Positions 1 through 5,697 of a stretch of 6,666 bases of DNA are shown here, in pieces. Location of the stretch: contig JAPLER010000100.1 in assembly GCA_026391115.1 (NCBI GenBank), positions 1-6,666 of the forward strand. Direction: 5' to 3'. The DNA is from Bacteroidota bacterium (GTDB taxonomy: Bacteria; Bacteroidota; Bacteroidia; Chitinophagales; Chitinophagaceae). Both the position numbers and the translations under genes were made by a program. Numbering within the stretch: the first letter of the stretch is position 1; each line of letters starts with the position of its first letter. The notes below the pieces were generated by a model, which saw only the letters and a list, made by a program, of their open reading frames with translations, was not told where the DNA came from and did not search any database.

Positions 1-394
<394 letters not shown>

Positions 395-633
395 AAATGA
401 GTTTGAACTGACTTTAACTTCAAATTGTGAAATTAACGTTAGTTATAATTAAATTGATGCTTTAAAACCTTACTTACTTACATATGTTTATATACAAGTA
501 TGCTGCTATTACTTTCAAACTTTCAAAGAACTTAAATTATTAAATAATTAATAACTTTGCGATGATCAGACACTTAAGTCGTTGACAATCAAAACTTTTT
601 TAGAGAAGAACTACATCTTATTTTTTTGGGAAT
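395..633 (-). other. 16S rRNA leader (precursor 5' region)
   Basis: AT-rich stretch of about 240 bases between the last promoter of the array and the 16S 5' end. It has no open reading frame of note and no tRNA. As the leader of the rRNA precursor it would be removed during processing. It contains a boxA-like element, listed separately. The extent is inferred from the promoter position (-7 box at 635-642) and the 16S start. Confidence 0.7.
520..532 (-). promoter_or_regulatory. boxA-like antitermination element in the rRNA leader
   Basis: On the minus strand this reads AGTTCTTTGAAAG, which resembles the boxA core (GCTCTTTAACA in E. coli) bound by NusB/NusE in rRNA antitermination complexes. 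It lies about 125 bases upstream of the mature 16S 5' end, in a plausible leader position. The identification rests on resemblance and position only; boxB or boxC partners were not identified. Confidence 0.45.
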
Positions 634-634
634 G

Positions 635-665
635 CAAAAGTAGGAACTTTTTTCATTCTACCAAA
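635..665 (-). promoter_or_regulatory. rRNA promoter, unit 0 (closest to 16S)
   Basis: The -7 box TACTTTTG is the complement of 635-642 and the -33 box TTTG the complement of 662-665, 19 bp apart, matching the Bacteroidota sigma-ABfr consensus TTTG...TAnnTTTG. Transcription would start near 629-632. Unlike the other units, the bases after the -7 box are CATTCCC followed by an A-run, not the GC-rich GCCGCCCGC. Confidence 0.75.
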
Positions 666-717
666 AAATTTTAAAATACTTTTTATTTTTTTGAGCTTTC
701 CGTTTTTCAGCGGGCGG

Positions 718-748
718 CAAAAGTAGAAGCTTTTTTCATTCTACTAAA
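718..748 (-). promoter_or_regulatory. rRNA promoter, unit 1 (-33 altered)
   Basis: The -7 box TACTTTTG (complement of 718-725) is intact. The -33 position, 19 bp away, reads TTTA (complement of 745-748) instead of TTTG, so this copy is probably weaker. A GC-rich discriminator-like segment follows the -7 box. Confidence 0.6.
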
Positions 749-801
749 TAAATTTTAAAAAGTTTTTTATTTTTTTGAGCTTTCCGTTTCTCAGCGGGCG
801 G

Positions 802-832
802 CAAAAGTAGAAGCTTTTTTTATTCTACCAAA
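802..832 (-). promoter_or_regulatory. rRNA promoter, unit 2
   Basis: The -7 box TACTTTTG (complement of 802-809) and -33 box TTTG (complement of 829-832) are both consensus, with a 19-bp spacer. An A/T-rich UP-element-like tract lies upstream and GCCGCCCGC follows the -7 box. Confidence 0.75.
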
Positions 833-884
833 TAAATTTTAAAATACTTTTTATTTTTTTGAGCTTTCCGTTTTTCAGCGGGCG

Positions 885-917
885 GCAAAAGTTGAGCTTT
901 CCGTTTTTCAGCGGGCG
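885..917 (-). repeat. Truncated promoter unit (unit 3), probably inactive
   Basis: This 33-bp remnant keeps only the GC-rich end of the repeat and an AACTTTTG version of the -7 box. The -33 box and A/T tract are missing through a 51-bp internal deletion. The missing -33 box and the T-to-A change at the start of the -7 box suggest it does not initiate transcription. Confidence 0.7.
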
Positions 918-918
918 G

Positions 919-949
919 CAAAAGTAGAAGCTTTTTTCATTCTACCAAA
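919..949 (-). promoter_or_regulatory. rRNA promoter, unit 4
   Basis: Consensus -7 TACTTTTG (complement of 919-926) and -33 TTTG (complement of 946-949) with a 19-bp spacer. The distal part of this unit has the GATTTTCAACG variant shared with unit 5, in contrast to GTTTTTCAGCG in units 0, 2 and 3. Confidence 0.75.
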
Positions 950-1002
950 TAAATTTTAAAATACTTTTATTTTTTTTGAGCTTTCCGATTTTCAACGGGC
1001 GG

Positions 1003-1033
1003 CAAAAGTAGAAGCTTTTTTCATTCTACCAAA
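1003..1033 (-). promoter_or_regulatory. rRNA promoter, unit 5
   Basis: Consensus -7 TACTTTTG (complement of 1003-1010) and -33 TTTG (complement of 1030-1033) with a 19-bp spacer. The GC-rich segment follows the -7 box as in the other full units. Confidence 0.75.
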
Positions 1034-1085
1034 TAAATTTTAAAATACTTTTATTTTTTAGAGCTTTCCGATTTTCAACGGGCGG

Positions 1086-1116
1086 CGAAAGTAGAAGTTT
1101 TTTTCATTCTACCAAA
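1086..1116 (-). promoter_or_regulatory. Degenerate rRNA promoter, unit 6
   Basis: The -33 box TTTG (complement of 1113-1116) and the 19-bp spacer are kept, but the -7 box reads TACTTTCG (complement of 1086-1093), breaking the TTTG element. The sequence on its upstream side no longer matches the repeat. Likely weak or inactive. Confidence 0.45.
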
Positions 1117-1181
1117 TAAATTTTAAAATACTTTTTCTCTAAGAACTTTGCTTTTATTGTTTCTTTTTAAAAAGCGGAGTG

Positions 1182-1212
1182 CAAAAATGGGGGTATTTTT
1201 TATTCTACCAAA
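1182..1212 (-). promoter_or_regulatory. Diverged outermost promoter relic, unit 7
   Basis: TTTG (complement of 1209-1212) is followed after 19 bp by CATTTTTG (complement of 1182-1189), one mismatch from TAnnTTTG. The conserved TTTGGTAGAAT segment links it to the array although the rest has diverged. It could be an old or independent upstream promoter. Confidence 0.45.
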
Positions 1213-1289
1213 CTTTTTTCAACATTTATTTAATTTGAGCAAAATAATTTGACTAAACCTATTGCTAATACTAACTTTTTGTATTAAAA

Positions 1290-2279
1290 TTATTTTAAGA
1301 CATTTGTAATTGTAATTAATTTGGCACAATTAAAATGGCCTTTAGGGCATTCAACTTTGCCATGCAAACCACATGGGCGGCAAGGCACAAGTTTTTTTTC
1401 AACTTCAATTATTTTACTTATAGTGCTCAATGGGCCAAAACCAAAAGATGGTAGAGTACTACAATATATAGCGGTTGTTATAGCGTTTACAGAACTTGCA
1501 AGATGCATAGGGGAACTATCGTTTACATAGTTATTTGCTGCATTACGCAACAAACTTGCAGATTGCAGGAGAGATAATTTTCCTGCTAAATTAGTTACAT
1601 TATTGTTTTGAGTAGAATTGATTATAGTATCGCATAAATCTTTATCAGAGTTTGCTCCTAAAAGATACGCGTTCATTTTTTTATCTAGAGCATCTAACAA
1701 CTCAACCCATTTATTTGTAGGGAATTGTTTTGTAAACCAAATACTAGCTGGTGCAATACATACATAGTTTTCCTGTTTGTATTTATTAACAAATTCATCG
1801 TCTTTTTGAGTAGGGTAAAGTTTTGGTTTATCAGCAGCACCCTCCGTTAACTCTGCAATTAGCATCTGATTTCTATCAATTTCATGTAATGGACTTTTCT
1901 CAGTTCCAATTATATGTTTAACTCTTTTGCTAAAAAAGAAACTAAAAGGGTTTTTATCAAAACCAACTGTGTATTTTGCTCTAGAAAAAGCAGTTAATAT
2001 ACCTGTTGCTCCAAATCGTTGTACATTTATTACAAAATCATAATTAACTTTTCGAACTTGCCTTAATAATGCCAATAAGCTTTTATACTTTCCCTTTTTT
2101 TTATCCCAAATTAGAACTTGGTTCAAAAATGGATGACCATCAAACAAACTCTCATTATCTTTCCTTAGAAGAAAATCAATTTTTGTATCAGGATATGTTT
2201 TGTGTAGCTTTTCGAGTATTCCTGTAGCAAGAATTACATCTCCAATAAAAGCGGTTTGAATTACAAGTATTTTTTGCAT
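1290..2279 (-). CDS. Glycosyltransferase family 9 protein (ADP-heptose:LPS heptosyltransferase type)
   Basis: A 329-residue cytosolic GT-B enzyme of the heptosyltransferase family, expected to transfer a heptose-like sugar from a nucleotide donor to a lipopolysaccharide core or related envelope glycan at the inner membrane face. The N-terminus QTAFIGDVILAT (residues 8-19) matches the acceptor-domain motif, with Asp14 equivalent to the conserved WaaC aspartate. NDSSPMHLASS at 253-263 is the donor-site motif that usually reads NDSGPMHLA, with Asp254 the sugar-nucleotide contact. The C-terminus has a Cys/His cluster (C300, C303, H306, C311, H315, C318). Length is normal for the family. It starts 9 bases after the rpe stop, so the two are almost certainly cotranscribed. 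The true acceptor is unknown, and no other LPS genes are in view. Confidence 0.88.
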   Translation of the reverse strand: MQKILVIQTAFIGDVILATGILEKLHKTYPDTKIDFLLRKDNESLFDGHPFLNQVLIWDKKKGKYKSLLALLRQVRKVNYDFVINVQRFGATGILTAFSRAKYTVGFDKNPFSFFFSKRVKHIIGTEKSPLHEIDRNQMLIAELTEGAADKPKLYPTQKDDEFVNKYKQENYVCIAPASIWFTKQFPTNKWVELLDALDKKMNAYLLGANSDKDLCDTIINSTQNNNVTNLAGKLSLLQSASLLRNAANNYVNDSSPMHLASSVNAITTAIYCSTLPSFGFGPLSTISKIIEVEKKLVPCRPCGLHGKVECPKGHFNCAKLITITNVLK

Positions 2280-2288
2280 TTTAGATTA

Positions 2289-2945
2289 TCACTTAATAGA
2301 TACTGATTTTAGTTTTTCAATAGCAGCTATTGGATTACTTGATTTAAATACAGTATTACCAGCTACCAATACATCTGCACCTTCTTTTAAAATTGTAGAA
2401 GCGTTCTCAAAAGTAACACCTCCATCAATTTCGATAAGCGTGTGTAGATTACGCTGTAGTATTCGATTTTTTAACTTAGAGATTTTATGTAATGTATTCT
2501 CAATAAACATTTGACCTCCAAAACCCGGATTCACACTCATTAAACAAACTAAATCAATATCTTCTAATATATCATCCAATAGTACAATAGATGTGTGAGG
2601 ATTTAAAGCAACCCCAACTTTCATTCCCAAATTTTTTATTTGCTGAATATTTCGATGCAAATGATTGCAAGTTTCTATGTGAACCGTTAAAATGTCTGCA
2701 CCTGCATCCTTAAAATTAGTTGCATATTTTTCTGGTTCAACTATCATTAAGTGTACATCTAAAACTTTACTAGTTGCTTTACGTATATGCTGAACAACTG
2801 GCAAACCAAAGCTAATATTTGGCACAAACCTTCCATCCATTATATCTAAATGAAACCAATCTGCTTGACTTTGATTTAACATATTACAATCGTCTTCTAG
2901 TCTAAGGAAATTACTTGACAACAATGATGGTGCAATTATAGGCAT
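2289..2945 (-). CDS. rpe: Ribulose-phosphate 3-epimerase
   Basis: A cytosolic TIM-barrel enzyme interconverting D-ribulose 5-phosphate and D-xylulose 5-phosphate in the pentose phosphate pathway. The family signatures are all present in its 218 residues: APSLLSSNF at 5-13, FHLDIMDGRFVPN at 31-43 (metal ligand His32, catalytic Asp34), DVHLM at 63-67 (His65), VNPGFGGQMFI at 138-148 (phosphate loop), EIDGGV at 172-177 (second catalytic Asp174) and ADVLVAGNTVF at 190-200. Length is standard. The start ATG is at 2943-2945; a Met-Pro-Ile start directly before the first beta strand is typical. It is the first gene of a two-gene unit with the downstream glycosyltransferase. The pentose phosphate pathway also yields sedoheptulose 7-phosphate, the heptose precursor, so a metabolic link is possible, but this is inference. 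Confidence 0.96.
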   Translation of the reverse strand: MPIIAPSLLSSNFLRLEDDCNMLNQSQADWFHLDIMDGRFVPNISFGLPVVQHIRKATSKVLDVHLMIVEPEKYATNFKDAGADILTVHIETCNHLHRNIQQIKNLGMKVGVALNPHTSIVLLDDILEDIDLVCLMSVNPGFGGQMFIENTLHKISKLKNRILQRNLHTLIEIDGGVTFENASTILKEGADVLVAGNTVFKSSNPIAAIEKLKSVSIK

Positions 2946-2996
2946 AGGTACAATTTATTTTACTTAAACAATGTAAAGTTGCTTTATTATTAAAAT

Positions 2997-3004
2997 CAAA
3001 TATA
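2997..3004 (-). promoter_or_regulatory. Possible -7 box for the rpe operon
   Basis: The minus strand reads TATATTTG, a full match to TAnnTTTG, about 50 bases upstream of the rpe start. No good TTG lies 17-23 bases further upstream (the nearest TTTG is only 12 bp away), so the -33 element is not convincing. Confidence 0.35.
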
Positions 3005-3099
3005 AACTATGCAAAACAAATTAAAACATAAGAACATTTTAACATCTTTTGGCGTGATAATTGTTTTAAAAAATATTATTCACTTTTAAAAGAAATGAA

Positions 3100-3438
3100 A
3101 TGAAAAAAGTATTCACACTGCTATCATTGATTTTGCTTGCAAATTTGGCAAATGCACAATGGAGGGGTAATCATCACCACAATTACCCTCAAAGAGGCTA
3201 TGGCAATTGCACTGGTCCACGAGTTGTATTTGCACCGCCAAGATTTGGATGTAATAATGGCGGTAGAAGATCGTTCATTAATGTAGTTATTGCACCAAGA
3301 CCAAGAGTTGTAGTTGCACCTAATCCCTTTTACAATCAACCACAAGTAGAAAGAATTTGGGTTGAGGGGCATTATGAGGAATCTCAAAATGGCAGAATTT
3401 GGGTAGAAGGTCATTACATTCAAAGAGAGGTGTATTAA
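3100..3438 (+). CDS. Small secreted protein with two WVEGHY repeats
   Basis: A 112-residue protein with a clear signal peptide: Lys-Lys at 2-3, a hydrophobic core (residues 4-14) and a probable cut after ANA at residue 19, leaving Gln20 as mature N-terminus. The mature part is basic, rich in His, Asn, Pro and Arg, with HHH at 25-27 and repeated PRVV-type strands (RVVFAP, NVVIAP, RVVVAP). The C-terminus carries two copies of RIWVEGHY at 85-92 and 99-106. These resemble the WxxGxW/YVWVPGHY-type repeat (Pfam YXWGXW/WXXGXW group) found in small exported proteins; that assignment is from memory. Function is unknown; location is periplasm or outside. The ATG overlaps an upstream ATGAAATGA two-codon frame. 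It converges on murB and shares the hairpin behind it. Confidence 0.85.
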   Translation: MKKVFTLLSLILLANLANAQWRGNHHHNYPQRGYGNCTGPRVVFAPPRFGCNNGGRRSFINVVIAPRPRVVVAPNPFYNQPQVERIWVEGHYEESQNGRIWVEGHYIQREVY

Positions 3439-3464
3439 TTATTTTATAAGTGAATTTGGTGATG

Positions 3465-3495
3465 AACTTCCGTTTATTACTAAACGGAAGTTTTT
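3465..3495. terminator. Intrinsic terminator hairpin between convergent genes
   Basis: A perfect 12-bp inverted repeat, AACTTCCGTTTA and TAAACGGAAGTT (3465-3476 and 3481-3492), flanks a 4-base loop TTAC. On the plus strand the stem runs into a T-tract (3491-3495), so it fits a terminator for the 3100-3438 gene. It abuts the murB stop at 3494-3496. On the minus strand the stem is followed by CATCACC without a U-run, so termination of murB there would be less canonical. Confidence 0.85.
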
Positions 3496-4510
3496 AAATT
3501 ATATTCACTTCTCGTTCAAGCTCAACGCCAAATTTTTGTTTAACAGTTGCAATAATTTCAGTGCTTAAATCAAAAATTTCTTTACCCGTTGCTTTGCCAA
3601 AATTTACTAATACTAATGCTTGTTTAGTGTGGCAGCCAGCATCCTTGCTTCTATATCCTTTAAAATTACATTGCTCTATTAACCAACCAGCTGCAAGTTT
3701 TTGTTTATTGTTAGGTGCAGCATAATGAGGCATTAATGGATATTGCTGTATTAATGATGAATAAAGGGTTTCATCAATTACTGGATTTTTAAAAAAACTA
3801 CCAGCATTACCAATTTCCTTTGGATTAGGGAGTTTTGAACTACGAATATTGATAACTGCCTGTGAAATATTTTTAATAGATAAATCCTTACACTGCATTC
3901 GCTCTAGCTCTTGTTCAATAGCCCCATACTTTGTGTTATAAAATGCTACTTTATTTAATTTAAAAGTTACATTCAAAATGATAAATTGATTTTTGTAAAT
4001 AGTTTTGAAAACACTTTCTCTATATCCAAAAGCACAATCTTGCAAGTTGAATTTTATTATTTTTTTATCAGTAATATGATATGCTTCTAATTCATAAAAA
4101 ATATCTTTAATCTCTACACCATAAGCTCCAATATTTTGAATTGGCGAAGCACCAACGCTACCAGGAATTAAACTTAAATTCTCAACGCCTGCGTAATTAT
4201 GATTAATACAATGCAAAACAAAGTTGTGCCACGACACACCTGCATTGGCTTTTACATAATAATAAGTGGTATCTTCATTAACTAATTCAATTCCAGTAAT
4301 ATTATTTTTTGAAACAATGCCATCATAGTTTTGTGTAAATAAAATATTGCTTCCACCTCCAATAATTAAGTGTTTTTCATTTTTATTTTTTGCAAAATCT
4401 ATTACTTCATTTAGTTCATCTACATTATTAAATACTGTAAAATATTTTGCAGAAACATCTATTGCAAATGTGTTGTAAGGTTTTAGCGACTTATTTTCTT
4501 CTAATAACAT
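3494..4510 (-). CDS. murB: UDP-N-acetylmuramate dehydrogenase (UDP-N-acetylenolpyruvoylglucosamine reductase)
   Basis: A cytosolic FAD enzyme that uses NADPH to reduce UDP-GlcNAc-enolpyruvate to UDP-MurNAc, the second committed step of peptidoglycan precursor synthesis. The FAD-binding elements are GGGSN at 51-55 and IPGSVGASPIQNIGAYG at 115-131. The catalytic set can be placed by alignment to E. coli: Arg164 in GYRES, Ser238 in GNAGSFFKNP as proton donor, and Glu334 in the C-terminal LEREV. The intact GYRES loop and 338-residue length mark the type I (E. coli-like) form, not the shorter type II. The start at 4508-4510 gives MLLEENKSLKPYNTF, whose YNTF matches the family N-terminus. It follows the IscA-type gene after 154 bases and seems to have its own promoter. 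Confidence 0.97.
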   Translation of the reverse strand: MLLEENKSLKPYNTFAIDVSAKYFTVFNNVDELNEVIDFAKNKNEKHLIIGGGSNILFTQNYDGIVSKNNITGIELVNEDTTYYYVKANAGVSWHNFVLHCINHNYAGVENLSLIPGSVGASPIQNIGAYGVEIKDIFYELEAYHITDKKIIKFNLQDCAFGYRESVFKTIYKNQFIILNVTFKLNKVAFYNTKYGAIEQELERMQCKDLSIKNISQAVINIRSSKLPNPKEIGNAGSFFKNPVIDETLYSSLIQQYPLMPHYAAPNNKQKLAAGWLIEQCNFKGYRSKDAGCHTKQALVLVNFGKATGKEIFDLSTEIIATVKQKFGVELEREVNII

Positions 4511-4527
4511 TTCATTAAATTGTATTA

Positions 4528-4560
4528 CAAAACTACTGCTTTGCTCCTTGTTCTATCCAA
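4528..4560 (-). promoter_or_regulatory. Candidate murB promoter
   Basis: The minus strand reads TTG (complement of 4558-4560), 22 bp, then TAGTTTTG (complement of 4528-4535), matching the Bacteroidota pattern TTG-N17-23-TAnnTTTG. Transcription would begin around 4521-4524, leaving a leader of only about 10-14 bases before the murB ATG. Confidence 0.5.
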
Positions 4561-4664
4561 CATCTTATACTGATAAAGACAAGTGCATTTATGGATGAGA
4601 AAGCATAAGAAAAAAAATTAAGGCCAAGTCTTGTGTATAATTCATTTAACAAAAAATGGTGTTT

Positions 4665-5009
4665 TTATACCGCAAATGAAGTTCCACAGCCACAGGTTTT
4701 TGTGGCATTAGGATTTGTAAATGTAAATCCACGACTATTTAAGCCATCTTGCCAATCTACCTGCATTCCAAATAAATACAAGCCGTGGCTTTTATTCATT
4801 ATAAACTCAAAGTCATTAAAGTAGTGCATTTCATCATCGGCTTGCATAGCATCAAATCCAAGCACATAAGTCATTCCACTGCAACCGCCACCTTTAACAC
4901 CAACGCGTAGTTTTTGTGTGGTATCAAATCCATCTTCATTCATTAGTCTTTTCACTTCTGTTATTGCGTTGGCTGTAAAACTTACTGGTGCTGCAACTAT
5001 TGTTTCCAT
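4665..5009 (-). CDS. Iron-sulfur cluster assembly A-type carrier (IscA/SufA/ErpA family)
   Basis: A 114-residue cytosolic A-type carrier that binds Fe-S clusters or iron and passes them to client apoproteins. The three ligand cysteines are present: Cys43 in GGGCSGM and the pair Cys106/Cys108 in TCGCGTSF at the C-terminus, spaced 62 residues apart as expected. LRVGVKGGGCSG (34-45) and NSRGFTFTNPNA (91-102) are standard family blocks. The ATG at 5007-5009 is chosen; a TTG two codons upstream would give a longer form, but ATG is preferred and adds nothing conserved. The paralogue (IscA, SufA or ErpA) cannot be decided, and no isc or suf genes flank it here. Confidence 0.95.
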   Translation of the reverse strand: METIVAAPVSFTANAITEVKRLMNEDGFDTTQKLRVGVKGGGCSGMTYVLGFDAMQADDEMHYFNDFEFIMNKSHGLYLFGMQVDWQDGLNSRGFTFTNPNATKTCGCGTSFAV

Positions 5010-5088
5010 TTTCAAATTCTTTTTGCAAAGAAAACCAATTCATTAAAAAGTTTGTTATAAATAGTTTATTGTAACTACTAATTTCTAA

Positions 5089-5113
5089 AAACGATAAACC
5101 ACAAACGATAAAC
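5089..5113 (+). repeat. 11-bp direct repeat upstream of the 5145 gene, possible operator
   Basis: AAACGATAAAC occurs twice, at 5089-5099 and 5103-5113, with a 14-bp period. It lies just upstream of the TATATTTG box at 5127-5134, covering where a -33 element would be. In this AT-rich intergenic space the shared central CG makes chance less likely, but no regulator is known. Confidence 0.5.
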
Positions 5114-5126
5114 ATTGCTTGTCTTC

Positions 5127-5134
5127 TATATTTG
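5127..5134 (+). promoter_or_regulatory. -7 box for the 5145 gene
   Basis: TATATTTG matches TAnnTTTG exactly. It ends 10 bases before the ATG at 5145, predicting an almost leaderless transcript. No TTG sits 17-23 bp upstream; the space is taken by the direct repeat. Its position inside the longer TTG-started reading frame (from 5115) supports ATG 5145 as the real start. Confidence 0.5.
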
Positions 5135-5144
5135 CACAAAAAAA

Positions 5145-5672
5145 ATGGATACTACTACTTATATTTTTGCTGTTTCAATGGTTGTTTTTATTGGAGCTTC
5201 CTTTTATGTTTGGTTTAGATTTTTTAAAAAAGAAACCAAAAGAGAAATTGAAAACGACGATTCAAAAAAAGTAATGCTACAAGCCTACGAAAGATTGACT
5301 TTACTCGCTAGTAGAATAGCTTTGCCTAGTTTAATAAGCAAATTAAATGTACCCAATAGTGCAGCCAGAGATATGCAAATGTTGCTTATACAAACGATAA
5401 AAGAAGAATTTGATTTTAACATTTCACAACAAATTTATGTAAGCACAAATGCTTGGACTGCTATTAAAACCTTGCGTGACCAAAATCTTTTAATTATTAA
5501 TCAAATTTCTGCTTCACTGCCAGAACACGCTACTGGTGGAGATTTGAATAAAATCATTCTAGATTTTTTAATGAACGATAAAAGAGGCAATCTTCACGAA
5601 CTTGTGAGTGATGTACTTGCAGAAGAAGCGAAAAAATTAATGAAATCATCTCACGTAATTTATAAAGACTAG
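5145..5672 (+). CDS. Membrane-anchored protein of unknown function
   Basis: A 175-residue protein with one N-terminal membrane helix (about residues 5-27, YIFAVSMVVFIGASFYVWF) followed by a basic stretch (FFKKETKRE), so the rest is predicted to face the cytoplasm. The soluble part is mostly helical and charged, with a block MLQAYERLTLLASRIALPSL at 44-63 and another near residues 80-95. The overall look is that of an uncharacterised family widespread in Bacteroidota (I recall a DUF, not verified). No catalytic motif is visible. The start at ATG 5145 is preferred to TTG 5115 because the -7 box falls inside the extension. It is divergent from the IscA-type gene, and its stop lies 25 bases before the next gene, so they may be cotranscribed. 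Confidence 0.82.
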   Translation: MDTTTYIFAVSMVVFIGASFYVWFRFFKKETKREIENDDSKKVMLQAYERLTLLASRIALPSLISKLNVPNSAARDMQMLLIQTIKEEFDFNISQQIYVSTNAWTAIKTLRDQNLLIINQISASLPEHATGGDLNKIILDFLMNDKRGNLHELVSDVLAEEAKKLMKSSHVIYKD

Positions 5673-5697
5673 ACAATAGTTTACAAAAATAATTTAA

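Larger units (their letters stand above)
634..1215 (-). repeat. Tandem array of ~84-bp units, each carrying an rRNA-directed promoter
   Basis: Eight units start at 634, 717, 801, 885, 918, 1002, 1085 and 1181. Full units are 83-84 bp; the one at 885 is 33 bp and has lost 51 internal bases. The two most distal units (1085 and 1181) are diverged. In the direction of transcription (minus), a unit consists of an A/T tract, TTTGG, a spacer, TACTTTTG, then a GC-rich GCCGCCCGC and an A-rich segment. The spacing between TTTG (or its variant) and the -7 box is exactly 19 bp in all seven units that keep both boxes. The 51-bp loss and the base differences between units argue against a simple assembly duplication. 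The stretch 1216-1289, between the array and the upstream gene, is AT-rich with no clear terminator. Confidence 0.93.

Noticed and set aside
552..559. Plus-strand TAACTTTG resembling a -7 box, pointing away from 16S
   Set aside because: No TTG lies at the right distance upstream and no gene follows on the plus strand; likely chance in AT-rich DNA.
634..1215. CRISPR array
   Set aside because: The units are contiguous near-identical copies with no unique spacers, and each contains promoter elements.
1321..1530. Plus-strand reading frame of 69 codons
   Set aside because: It lies inside the glycosyltransferase gene on the opposite strand; its protein resembles nothing and is antisense to the conserved C-terminal Cys/His region.
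3095..3103. Two-codon ATGAAATGA frame overlapping the start of the small secreted protein
   Set aside because: Noted as possible translational coupling, but ATGAAATGA arises easily in A-rich leaders; no further support.
3124..3423. Minus-strand reading frame of 99 codons
   Set aside because: Antisense shadow of the signal-peptide-bearing WVEGHY protein, with no family features.
4633..4824. Plus-strand reading frame of 63 codons
   Set aside because: Antisense to the C-terminal end of the IscA-type gene, which has clear family motifs.
5115..5144. Ten-residue N-terminal extension from TTG 5115
   Set aside because: The -7 box TATATTTG lies inside it, and ATG 5145 is followed by a normal membrane-anchor N-terminus.
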